A stretch of DNA of 64,000 bases from positions 15,516,129-15,580,128 of the forward strand of contig JABAKD010000002.1 of assembly GCA_012845835.1 (NCBI GenBank), given 5' to 3'. The position numbers were made by a program, and so were the translations under genes. Shown here in pieces: positions 10,760-22,100 of this stretch. A model generated the notes under the pieces. The model was not told where the DNA came from and made no database searches. It was given only the letters and a program-made list of their open reading frames with translations. Numbering within the stretch: position 1 is the first letter of the stretch; each line of letters opens with the position of its first letter. The stretch is from Undaria pinnatifida. Lineage: Eukaryota > Sar > Phaeophyceae > Laminariales > Alariaceae.

Positions 10760-11480
10760 TATGCGGGGGAATGGCTTCGACAGTAATCTTTCTAATTACA
10801 AGCTCGCGCAACGTCTATTAGTCCCACAGATGGATGACACAGCGGCCACCGGCGGCCTCAGCAACTTTATCGAGAACTGCAGGCATGGCATGCGAGAGAT
10901 GGTGAGAGCACTGAGTAAGATCCACGAGAACGAGGAGACAGCCCGATAACGCCGCAATATTTGATATCGCAGCCGTCCGCAGGTGAAAACGTAGCAGAGG
11001 AAGACCTCGTCCTGGCACGGGAGAGGGACAGCTCACTCTCCCGGCAAGGGATGGGACCGAAGATGGTACACGAGAAATGGACCGGTCCGTGGACTGTCAT
11101 TAAGGTACCGTTCAAGGGTCTGAACGCGGTCATAAGAGTTGGAAGGGAGAAGAAAACAATCCCGCACAGTGTCCTTGGTATCACTCAAACCTTTCTATAG
11201 GCGCTCATCAAGTCTGAGACACCCGATAGGCGACGAATTCGCGCAATTAGCATGGGGTGCGGACCTAGGACTCAAAGAAGACTCGGTCGCAGCGGCTCCG
11301 ATATGTACACTAATAGACCGCAGGATTGTGGTGAATGTAACAGGGACAGCCCGTTAGGAGTATCGGGGAAGGTACCTAGATGGCGTCTGCTCGGACTGGG
11401 TCACGGAGGCACAATCACTGGACAGTCTTACACTGTTTTAGCTAGACACCCCTCACGCCCCACTCAACGTGCACCCCCTT
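10760..11480 (+). pseudogene. Ty3/Gypsy integrase C-terminal end and chromodomain relic
   Basis: MREMVRALSKIHENEE, then MVHEKWTGPWTVIKV is the G-P-W/F-x-V SH3-like end of Gypsy integrases. After a frame change near 11140 it continues TVSLVSLKPFYRR, and later IDRRIV and EYRGRYLDGVCSDWVTEAQS, a chromodomain-like segment broken by a stop. At least two frame breaks make it dead. Confidence 0.6.
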
Positions 11481-11519
11481 AACGCAGAACAAACCCAAAC
11501 AATAACCCCCCGAAGAAAC

Positions 11520-11720
11520 ACGCCTCTAAGTGGACTAGAGGCTTTATCCCTTTTCCCGATAGGGACAATGGCGACTTGATTCCACGCGGTGGGAGATAGG
11601 CAGGTAGACCGGGTAAGACAGGTTTATGGTTTCTGCTCGCTCTATTGGCGCGTTAGGCTCCCTGATAATCACTGGGAAGAATTGACCGTCTCGGAGATGA
11701 AAAAGTGCGTAAAGAAAATG
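11520..11720 (+). pseudogene. Retroelement terminal domain fragment
   Basis: VYGFCSLYWRVRLPDNHWEE, then LTVSEMKKCV has the Y-W-R-V-x-x-x-D-x-x-W-E-E-L pattern of a small barrel domain downstream of Gypsy integrases, so it continues the preceding relic. From 11720 to 12840 I see frames on both strands but nothing recognisable. Confidence 0.45.
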
Positions 11721-12844
11721 GCAAAGCCGATGAGTTACGCAAGGCTGGGGATCCGATTGCTCGGGCAGGCGAAATATTTAGACACGCGGTACTCGGGGCA
11801 GAAAGCCCGTAGCAGGAAGAAAGGGAAGTGCATGAGACCTTGGTTAGTGTCTTGCGCAGTGTTTGCTGGCAGGGATGTTTCTGATACGAAGCATGGACAT
11901 ACTCGCCGCCCGTCATGTCGCGTTGATGGCTTTAGCGCCGCCAAGCTTGGGGGGATGTTGCGGCGGTTTGGTGCAACAGGGCATTGATGTAGGCGTCGAG
12001 AGGCCTTTAAGGTAGCTATGGCAGTGCAGCCTCTGGAGTGAAGCTAAATGAAGCTGTTTCCTTAAGGATGACTGCCAGGGAGACATGCGGAGCAAAGACC
12101 AGACCCATGCCGAGCAGGCAGTCAACCTAAATCCAAGGGGTCGATGATGAGAAACACCCCGTAAATATGCCTCGACGAAACACCACTCGTGCGGAGTGGA
12201 GCGCATATGCCCACAAGTGCCTTCCTGGCCGAGAGCAGTCCCACTACTCTGAGACCTACATCAAGCCTGCAACACCTGCCCAGTGGAGTAACCGAGACGA
12301 GAGACGGAACTAGCATGGCTCAGCAATACAACAACCCGAGCCTAGGCGTGGTAGGTCAGACCGTTTGGTATAGTATCAGATTGTGGTAGAGATGGGTGAG
12401 CGAGCCAGATCTTGAGTGCCACAGATTCGTGTGAGACTTATCGGTACTGTGTCTGGAGGCACCCCGCCCCACCCTGGCGAAGACAAGTATGAGCCCATGC
12501 ACACGGGAGCAAGTCTGTTTCAAACGCACCGACCACCGCTTGTCGTGTTCCAAGGTCCTCAAGAAGGTACATTACGAGGGCATTGAGATGGCTATCCGCA
12601 AACAAACGGCGTCTCCTTTTGCGGGGACTGTACAGCGGGCCAAACCCAAGCGACTAACCCAGCGGGAAATGTTCGGGACGATGGCCGGGGGGAGAACCCG
12701 GGATCGGGTCGGCCAGGAAAAACATTGGCCCGATGCCTTGTAGACGACATCGCGGTGTTTAGAGCCATAGAAGGGTCGACGGAAACCTCGCCTTTGTTGT
12801 TCGGGTTAGAGCCGGTGCTATCGCCCACAGCGGCTAAACAGGCT

Positions 12845-13225
12845 GATGTTAAGGTTATTAGTGTGGTATTAGTCCGTTGGACCACTTGCAACTGGTTAAC
12901 CAATAGCTTACCCAAACTAAGCCTTATAACACTCTCCCCCCCTGAAACGGCGGGATAGCAGGTCGGCCGGATATACGGCGGACCTCCGTCAATATCCAAG
13001 CCGTTTCATTTCCTGGGGATACCAGGGAGAGTATTTTTCAAGTTCGACATGGGGAAAATCTGAAAAGTTTATTATTGTGGATGGTGCGGATCGAACCCAC
13101 GACCCAAAAACCCATGGTCTGTCGACGACGCCATTTGTTAAGGAATTAGCAGGGTATTAGTCCGTTTGATCACTTGCAAAAGGTTAACCAATAGCCTACC
13201 CAAACTAAGCCTTTTAACACTGACA
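12845..13225 (+). repeat. Repeat pair around an LTR-junction remnant
   Basis: Blocks 12848-12935 and 13138-13222 share GGTATTAGTCCGTTKGAYCA, GGTTAACCAATAG and CTACCCAAACTAAGCC. Between them lie a tRNA 3'-half-like string (minus strand, GTGGGTTCGATCCGCACC) and the CTTAACAAATGGCGTC junction seen at the 9540 LTR. 13226-14219 is AT-rich with nothing recognised. Confidence 0.55.
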
Positions 13226-14219
13226 AGTGGTACCGGGGGATCGTCAAAACGGCGGATGGTTTCATGGCGAGGTGGCACAGGGCCGAGGTGGAAACTATCT
13301 TGTTACGGAATGCAAACGAGGACGCCAAGAAGAAGGACGAGAAGGATAAGAGAGAGGTGGGGGAGAGGGGGGCCGGGGGGGGGCAGCCTTACTAACACCG
13401 CTGTCGATGAAATCAGAAATTTATTGGCAGATCGTAGCAAGGCACCAATGTGACAAACATATGGAACCTGTGCTGTCTATTTTCTGCCCCTGAGTTCGAT
13501 TTCGATAGGAGGAGCTGGTCCGCTTTAGAGTCAAACGCCACAGACAGCGGAATGAGTTTTCGCAGCTCAGTTTTGCGAATTTCAACATTGAAAATTACAT
13601 GGAGACAGGAAATGAGTTGACCCAAAATCCCGGGCGCTGAACAAAAAATGAAATCGAAGAAAAAAACTTATAAACATTTTTGTAAAGGCAAAAAAAAAAC
13701 ATTTATTTGGCAAAATATCCGTGAAAAACAGAAATATTTTTGGTCAGCGTCTGAAGTCCTAGCACAAAGCGCTCCGAATCACGTCATTTTTTCAGAAAGC
13801 AAAGCAACAAATTGAGCTGCGAAAAGCGATTTCCGAGTTTTTTTATTCAAGAACGGGCAGGCTTTGAGGGAAAACGTAGGACAAATTGACGAGACTCAGA
13901 GAGCGTGCTCTCGCTGTGCGATGGGCATGCTATGGCTGCGATTTTTTTCGAAAATATGCCTCATTTTGAGTAATCTCGCTGCATTTCTTCAAAAAACGGT
14001 TTCACAAAATATTTTTTTCACGCCGCAAATGACTTGATTAATGCATAGAAATGACTTGATCTATGTTCAGGATTCAGGAGAAGGGCTGGAATGCACCGGC
14101 GCGGACTGATATTAACTGTGCAGCTACGCGTTGATTGGCTGATCATCAGCATGTGCGTGTTATGGCCCAATTCATCACCGGTCACGAGATACGGCTTGTA
14201 CAGTGAATGTTGGCTTTAT

Positions 14220-14870
14220 AACCGGACCAGCTCGTATATCAAAGGAGCTGCATGAGCTGCACGTATTTCCCCGGGATGAGCTATAGGAGGTAGCTCGATT
14301 GACCTATTTTGAACGAATGAACTATACATGATAGATGAGCTAGCTCATGAGCTGAAAATATCTGCTGGAGCAGAAGGTGGTGCGTTTGTTTGCGTATTTC
14401 GTTGGACAAACACGCATGCTAAGTAGAAGCTGGTGCGTTACGGTATTTCTTAGGTTGGACAATTGGAAAACAACCCTCACACGACGTACGATACGTGTAG
14501 ACTCAAAACCCCGGACATCTCAGCTCGCCGTAGCTCGAGTTAGCTCGTTTCGAGGGTAGCTCAGTGGTGAGCGATAGTACGAGCTACATATGTTTTCCCG
14601 GCTTGACCTATTGGACGTCGCTCGTCGGCACGTGTGTTCGAAGCTTGAGCTATAAAAGATACCGGTGGCTCATATGCGCCTATTTGCCCAGGGTGAACTA
14701 CAATAGGAGTTGGATGAGCAGCACGTGTTTCACCGTTACGAGCTTTAAGGAGCTGCACGAGCGACACATGCCTTCCTTGGCTTGAGCTATAGGAGATAGC
14801 TCATCTGCACATGTCTTGAAGGCGTGAGCTATCCACGACAGATGATGAGCTAGCTCATGAGCTGTCCGGG
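14220..14870. repeat. Palindromic AGCT-rich minisatellite
   Basis: Irregular tandem units of about 50-90 bp around GAGCTATAGGAG-TAGCTC (14279, 14648, 14739, 14784), several closing in the palindrome GAGCTAGCTCATGAGCT. Units also share a TGCACGTATTTCCCCGG-type block. Confidence 0.65.
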
Positions 14871-14879
14871 GTGCTTCCG

Positions 14880-16066
14880 AGCCTCTCCTAGCCCCCAACC
14901 TCCAAAGACGATCACCTAGCAACAAATAAAATAATACGGGTAGTTCGCCCAGCACTTTCCCGGCACCTTCATGCCTCTCAAACATCCGGTTGTTTCGCCT
15001 GGTGCAACCCGCGATGTTGCCCGGATGGAATGGTCGCTCTGGTTCGTTCAAGTACTCGAGTTATTCCGGCCCCTTAATGGCTGCAAATAAATGATCCGTC
15101 GATTCCTGGACAATTTCCATTCGGTGTCGGGGCCCCGCCCCAGTTGAGGAAACACCTCGGGTTTCCGCCCCGACTTCGGGCCGCCGGGGCTCGACGCACG
15201 CTGCACCCCCGCGCGTGCCGCCACCGGCCCCGCCGCCGGGGGGTGACACCGGCCGAGCCCGCTGCGCTGCGATCCCGCGCGACCCGACCCCGGCGGAGAT
15301 CCGACATTTCGTACCAGGTTTTAGAGTGGGCAGATGTTCGTCATGCTACCTTCTCCTGTGCTGAGCACAAAAAAAAATTGTACATGTTGGGTAGCGTACA
15401 TATTAGGGAGTTACTTTTGGTGGTGCATTATTATAGTGTGAGTATCGCACGTGTTTGGTTTGCCTGGAAGTGGATCTGTCCAGTTCGGTCAGACCGCTCA
15501 AGGCTGGCCAAGATGGATCCAAAAGGTACATGGTACCTGAGACACTATTATATCAATATATAGAATGAAGCAGGGCGAATCGCAGCCGTTGACAACGCAA
15601 TGTCACCCCTAACTCTATTTTTATAGCTCGGTGTGCCCCTATCCCGGCGATCTGCTCCGAAATCGCTACTCGTACAAAGCGAAAAAATAAATGCAAAAAA
15701 GCTTCGTTGGAGACCCCGCTTTCAAAGGGTTGGTAGCCATCGTGGCAGAAGCTACAATGAACGGTACGCAATGCTGCATGCATACTGCAGTGTCGCAGTC
15801 TTAAGCATATGCGTGTGCAGAGCAAAGGAGAAGCAACAGCTCTAGATATCACCGCCCGGGGCCATAAACGACCACCCCTACAGAACTTCACGTATGGCCG
15901 CGTCCAGCCCATGAACGATGGACTCCTCCTATTAGCATTTCGAATCATCTGGAAGAACCCGGCGAAAAATCGTCGCACTTCCTTCCAACCCGCCCTTTAG
16001 AACACATAGTAGCTAGAGTAGCTCCGGGCCCACCCTACCCCCCATTGCAATTGATGTTTTCAGATT
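14880..16066. other. Unassigned region with a short GC-rich island
   Basis: 15125-15305 is very GC- and CpG-rich (CCGCCGGGG, CCGCGCG) inside otherwise moderate DNA. Frames here are open on both strands for composition reasons and I recognise no product. Bases 15306-16066 form the downstream side of the HECT gene (3' UTR expected near 16066-15900) and hold nothing else I can name. Confidence 0.4.
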
Positions 16067-16183
16067 CTACGCGATAAGAATTCCTCCCATGCCGAAGTGG
16101 ATGGCAGTGAGTAGACCCTGACGCATGCGCTCCTCGGTGCTGTAGGGCGGCAGCTCGATGGAGAAGAAGCATGTGTGGCTTAC
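16067..16183 (-). CDS. HECT ligase exon 36: catalytic Cys and stop
   Basis: 38 codons and TAG, with a TTTTCGCAG acceptor. VSHTCFFSIELPPYS carries the active-site Cys (codon 16171-16169) in a TCFF context, followed by RMRQGLLTAIHFG and a short hydrophobic end. The last residues are the normal C-terminal tail length for this class. No clear polyadenylation signal was identified downstream. Confidence 0.96.
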   Translation of the reverse strand, partial: VSHTCFFSIELPPYSTEERMRQGLLTAIHFGMGGILIA

Positions 16184-19100
16184 CTGCGAAAACAAACGGA
16201 GGGGTACATCAGAATCATCGGAATTGTGAGCGGGCTTCGTGTCAATACCGCCAGCGCGCAATGCACTCTTTGGTCCCAGCTGCAAGCCGCCGTGCGCTGT
16301 GCCTGAAAAACAAAGTCCGACGATATGGTCCGTCTTGGATAGGCTCCCGTCGCTCTCCTCTCCCTCACTCCCGACATGGCCACCAAGCTGCACCACAGCT
16401 CCTGTAGTGCAGCGAGGTGCCGAGTGGGCCTCCCTATGCCAGCACAGAAGGTTTTACTTGCACGACCCTACGAGTACACTATGCCCTTCCATTTGCATGG
16501 TATATTGGAAAAACGGATGACGGAGACTCTTGCGCCGCCCTGTGCCGACACAGACATTTTACTTGCACGACCTTACGAGTATGACTGTCGTTTAAATAAT
16601 ATCTTGGGAGAGCGGATGACGGAGACTCTTGCGCCGCCCTGTGCCGGCACAGACATTTTACTTGCACGACCTTACGAGTATGAGTGTCTTTTCAATAATA
16701 TATTGGGAGAGCGGATGGAGACTCACCGGAAGGCTCTCTTCGCTGGTGTTGCTCCTCATCAACTTCATGTTCACTCTCCAGAACGCCTTGGGAGGGAGGC
16801 GAGATCGCCCCCAGGCAAACCTTACGAAGCCGCTCTGATCTTCTCGGCTCATAGATTCGATCACCTGCACGTGCAAGATAGCATGGACACGAAATCGACT
16901 TCAAGTACAGTAGGTACAACATCTGCGAACTTAACTACAAAAAGTGCGTTATCGCACCGAATCCACTGATTATATTATACTCAAGTATGTAATTAATACT
17001 CGCAGTGAACTAACTACTTGTGGCTCGTGGCCTGTGGCCTTGCGTATATCGCGAGATCAATCACCACTTATATAGTAATGCAACAGTGGATATGGTGTGT
17101 TATTGCTCTATAAATAGCCCCTTGTATGGGTGGCATAGGTCGTCATTGTTTGTGGCATCCCCTTAAGCACAACAAAACTTTCTCGTCGAGACTCCGATAC
17201 GGCAGGGACTTGCATCGTTGTAAGAAGATTGCGTCTATGGACCGCACAAAGCACAAGATCATGTAGAGCCATGAACACCAAAAAGGGCATACCGATCAGG
17301 TGCACCAGGTATAGTACGCAGTATTACTGCACCAAGTGTATCATACAGCACTACTGATATACGACGTTAAAGCACGAGCAAGCCCAGCGTCCGACGTCAC
17401 ACGAAAATATAAACCAGGTGCATACTGTTAATATTGAGCTTTATCAACAGCACACTGAACTGGTGCAGGCGAAACCTGAAGATGTGATGCCAAACATAAC
17501 CATTAGGGGGGAGGCATCCATCGTTAATTATAGCAGTGCCACAAGCATTGAACGGTACAGCACCTTCCAGAAGAACTCGACGGTGTCATGGTCTGATCGG
17601 TAGCCCTTGTACTCGGTGTGCTCCTTCCAGAAGGCGATGTCAAACTCCGGTTCTCCCGCCACCGCGATCTCCAATTGAGCTGCCGTGAAAAGCCGAAGAA
17701 CCTGAGTGATACGGCCGAACCCCGATTTGTATAGGTTAGGTCTGATTAGGTATGATACCCCACCCCTCTGTTAGCGCTACCTCTCTACCCTACAGAGTAG
17801 TGCCTACCGCAATGGATGATGACTTCACCGTTGGGCCGTGCGAAACGTCCACCAGCCTATCAGGCCAAGCGAAATGTCACAACATGCCACAAGGACAAAC
17901 ACGCCCACGACAAAATGACGCACCTTCATTGGCACGATGTCCGACAATCCCGCCGCCACTGCCGCCGCCTGGTGCCAACAGGCGTGGAGCACGAACAAAA
18001 GGGTGGCTTCAGACACGACTTCCTCAAAGCCAACCATTTACATTCAATTTGGGCATATCTTCAACAGCACATCGTTGGTGAGGGAGGGCGTCTCCAAGAG
18101 CAAATCGAGGTGATGGCGGTCGAACCAGGGCCGAAAGCACAACCGAAGACGGTTTCGCGCAAACTGCACGCAGCAGGGGACCTTTTGCAGCGCCAGACAA
18201 CTTTCGAAAACGTCGACGATAGCCAAATGGCCCGCAAATGACCAAACAAATATATAATCCCGCGCGCGGTCACGAGACCTACTGCAGCAGCATTCCCAGT
18301 GCAAAAAAAACGAAAGGAACAGAGCGAGGACCGACCGGTACAGGCGCTTCATTCATTTACTCACACAATTGCGATTTGACCATGTGACCGTTTGGCACTG
18401 ACAAAAATGTATGTTTGTCTAAACACGGCAACGCCGCTTGTTGCCCCGTGAACCGTTTGCTTCCTCTTCCACGCTGCTCATCCAGTACCGGTATGTCTTA
18501 AAATTAAGCAAGACGGCGTGTTAACGATGCCGTCATGACATATTGCCAAAAATGTGTACCGCAAAAGAATGATGAATCACGGTCCATCACAATGAATACC
18601 GATGAATGACGACGAATGCGGGGTCACCTGTGCGTCGAACTCGTGCGTCCTTGCTTGTTCCACCTGGCGGCAGTAAGTCAGTCGATTTTCGAACGTGACC
18701 CTTCGAGCCGCGCCGCCAGGGGTAAGCTCTCGCTCCACACCATCGCTGCCGGTGTACGTGAAAAATAACGATTCCCCGTACATCTCTGTTGTGATACGGA
18801 AAGACGAAGGAACACGTCAAGATAAAGCAGTACGGTACCGCTGTTAGGTCAGGTCAAGCCGCCATCTCTTTCGCATCCTGCACACATATTCTGCACTGGT
18901 TTCCACGCTTGCTTTCTGCCTGTGTAAGAAGTCATGTTGCGGAATCAGCCAGGAAGACGAATTCGACACCCCCCCCCGCCTACTGATTACAGTATACCCT
19001 GATCCCGTACACCTGGTGCAATCTTGCAGCACATAAAAGACTCCGAGAGCCGCATTCTGCAGAGCACCAATGGTCCAAATGCTTGTATAATGTAAACGAG

Positions 19101-22100
19101 AAAAGGCGAGGCCAGCAATAGCGTAACTAGGCAAGCAAGGGCAGAGAGGTTAGAAACGCTTACCCCTGAAATCATCGTCCGAGGTCAAGCCGTCTTCCTC
19201 GCAATTCTTGATAGCCGTGATGAACTGGCAGATGATGGTATCCACCATTCGTAGGTCCTCGAAGCCAACGCGCAATCCCTGAGAGCAGCAATACACATGT
19301 CGCGGTTTCGTTGCACGAGTGGCGCGAGCAAGCAAAAAGCTTCACGCGCTCGTATGCTACATTATTATACCGTATTACACGTTTGATCGCAAACACCGTC
19401 TGTAAAATTTCCAAGCTGATTTTCGGGAGGGACAAACGGGACAAGCACCGAGCGATGTGTTTATGGAAATATCTCCACCTCAATAGACAATTCCAAACTC
19501 GCCAACTTCGTCGTGTGTACCCTCCATGTTTGGGGCAAAATAATTTCGGAAGTTCATCCCAGGGTGTGTGTTATCTTGCGTGTTATATGTTTACAATAGG
19601 ACTGACGGCACGGTATAGCGCAGGTACAACAGGTCAACGAACGATTGATACTAGCCAAGTGCCTGCTCTAGACACGACACCGTTTACAGCAATCGACAAT
19701 ATGCCTGTAATGGTATCGTATCTGAATCATATCATTTCTCGAAACTATCTGGGAATTCTTGAAAACAGCTACATTGCTGCAAACCCCAGTGGCTCACCAG
19801 CATACGCTTCCAGATCAATCCGGGCAGTTGGAACGGCAGGCAGAGACGAGTTCGCAGGCTCAACCCCATTAAGCGGCCAACAAAGCGCAGCATGGACAGA
19901 GCCAGGGGGGACGAGTGCTGCGGGCTGGGCACAAACTTCTCGTTGTTCTGTCGGATATCACGACACATCACAACACACCGCACGCAGATACGTGGAAAAA
20001 GAGCACGAAAGCGGGAGAAAAATAGAGAAAGAGCGCGGAGCACGGTAGACACGTGGTGACAAGGCGGGGGGGGGGGGGAGGGTACTCAGTTTGTGCATGG
20101 CCGTAGTCGTATGACCATAGACCCTCGCATTCCTACTATGCCGGAACGGAGCACGTTGGGTTTTTACCAACCAGGTCGACATTGCTTGCACCAAGCGCGA
20201 AGCGCCGTGAGGTGTTCATCGAATCGCATGAAGGGTGAACTGCATCCTTCCAAGAACCGCTCATAAGACGGACTTCGGCGCCTTGTGCCTATTTTATTGC
20301 TTATGGGTGACAGCGTCAATGAGTTAATTTGCTTTCTGGTGTGGCCACTCCAGAGACAGCAATGGGTGCTACTATGTAACTGCCTCGTGGGTGCCTACCA
20401 TATTACACACTACGTGGTGCGATCATTTCCCTTGTGGAGTTAGGGTTCTCCACCCCGCACAATATGATCTATTCGATAACCATCATGGTGACCGCCAAAC
20501 ACAAAAAAAAACGGAACCCCGGTTGTCTAGCTCACGCAGTGATTGGCATGTTTTACAGGTAACCATCATGGTGACCGCCAAAAGAAAAAAACCGGTACCC
20601 CGGTTGTCTAGCTCACGCAGTGATTGGCATGTTTTACAGCGTCGATGCCAAACATCGCCCACCCCAACATACATGTACGATATAAAATCCTTCTTTGGTG
20701 TCAGGTATTTGGTCAGGAGTTTTTCGTCTCGGCCGAAGTATGCGATTCGCGGAACTGGAATTCTCGGTCGAATATAGCTTCGTTCGAGCGCCGCCTTCGG
20801 GGGGCGGCTCCAACGCCGCTCGCCCTGCCGTGTCCGTTCCGCACATCAACGTGAACGCGGACGGATGCCGAACGAGACAAGCGAGAAGTTGCAAAAATAC
20901 CGCATGTCGAGGAGGAATTTCGGAAATTTTGTTGAATCTCAATGTCTGCAACGCCTGGATGATTTACAAAATTGGCATCATTTCCAAACGGTACTTGATC
21001 ATGTTTGGAATTTTGCGGTGGCATGTGCAACTTATTATTGTTTGGTCACAAATTGTGCACCAGGTGTTTAATTGCACCCGCCTGGATGATTTACAAAATT
21101 GGCATCATTTACAAACGGTACTTACTTGATGATACTGTTTCAAAAAATAGGTACTTGATAATGTTTGGAATTTTGCGGTGGCATGTGCAACTTATTATTG
21201 TTTGGTCACAGATTGTGCACCAGGCACTCGAGACGAGACGAAGCAAGGTTATTAGCCCCGTCCCGTCCGAGACCCAGAGCAGCGTAGGGCACCAGCTGCC
21301 AGGGGTGTGAGACGAGGCATGCACGGCATGGGCTAGAAAACGTTGCCTGCAACAACTGCCCGCCACAGTATAAACGCGCGGAAGCCGCCATGGATCATGA
21401 TTTGAGTTTTGTTTTACGTGGTTACTGCTGTTGGGGTAGCTTGAACGAACGCAGGCAAGGGGGTTGACATAACAAAGGAATAACTGACTGCTGTGCTCCA
21501 ACTAGCTACTGCTGTGGAGTGCCCTCATCAACTGAAACCAAGCAACAGACACATCTTGCCCGGGCTCGAGAGCAGGGGCGCCGGTCTGTCACAGGGCTAA
21601 TCCAGCCGTCGCGGTGATTCGTTATTCATGGTGCCGCGCTGTAGGCTTCATACGTGCAGCGGTTGGTTACGTGTGTGCTGTTGAGCTGTCATGTGCTATG
21701 TGCGTGCTGGCCATGTGGCTGCATGTGTGGCTGCAAGACGACACATGATAAGTCCAGAAGAACGCGTGTTTATACCAGTAGTAGTAGATCGCTCTAATAA
21801 TTCGGCTTTTCTATTATTGCGTTTGGTGCTGTTGGAGTGTTCATTATTTTGAGCGTGCTTGGGCTGCAGATACAGATAGGCTCAAAACCGTTCCTTTGCG
21901 CGACCTTACGCAAAAACATTCAGCAGAAGTTACTGTATGAGGAATGTGTATAACTTCGTCGGGCGCATACGCACGTAAAAAAAGTACATCTGCTACAGTC
22001 TGAGTGCCCTCATCAACTGAAACCAAGCAACAGACAAACACACATCTTGCCCTGGCTCGAGAGCAGGGGCGCCGGTCTGTCAAAGGGCTAATCCAGCCAT

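Noticed and set aside
13073..13145. Possible tRNA gene on the minus strand
   Set aside because: A T-arm-like string is present but no matching 5' acceptor strand, D arm or anticodon arm can be found at the right distance, and the T stem has a mismatch.
18044..18352. Minus-strand frame proposed first as the exon between HECT exons 32 and 34
   Set aside because: It lacks the GLxxVVP helix; the 45-nt exon at 17924-17968 supplies it with correct phase.
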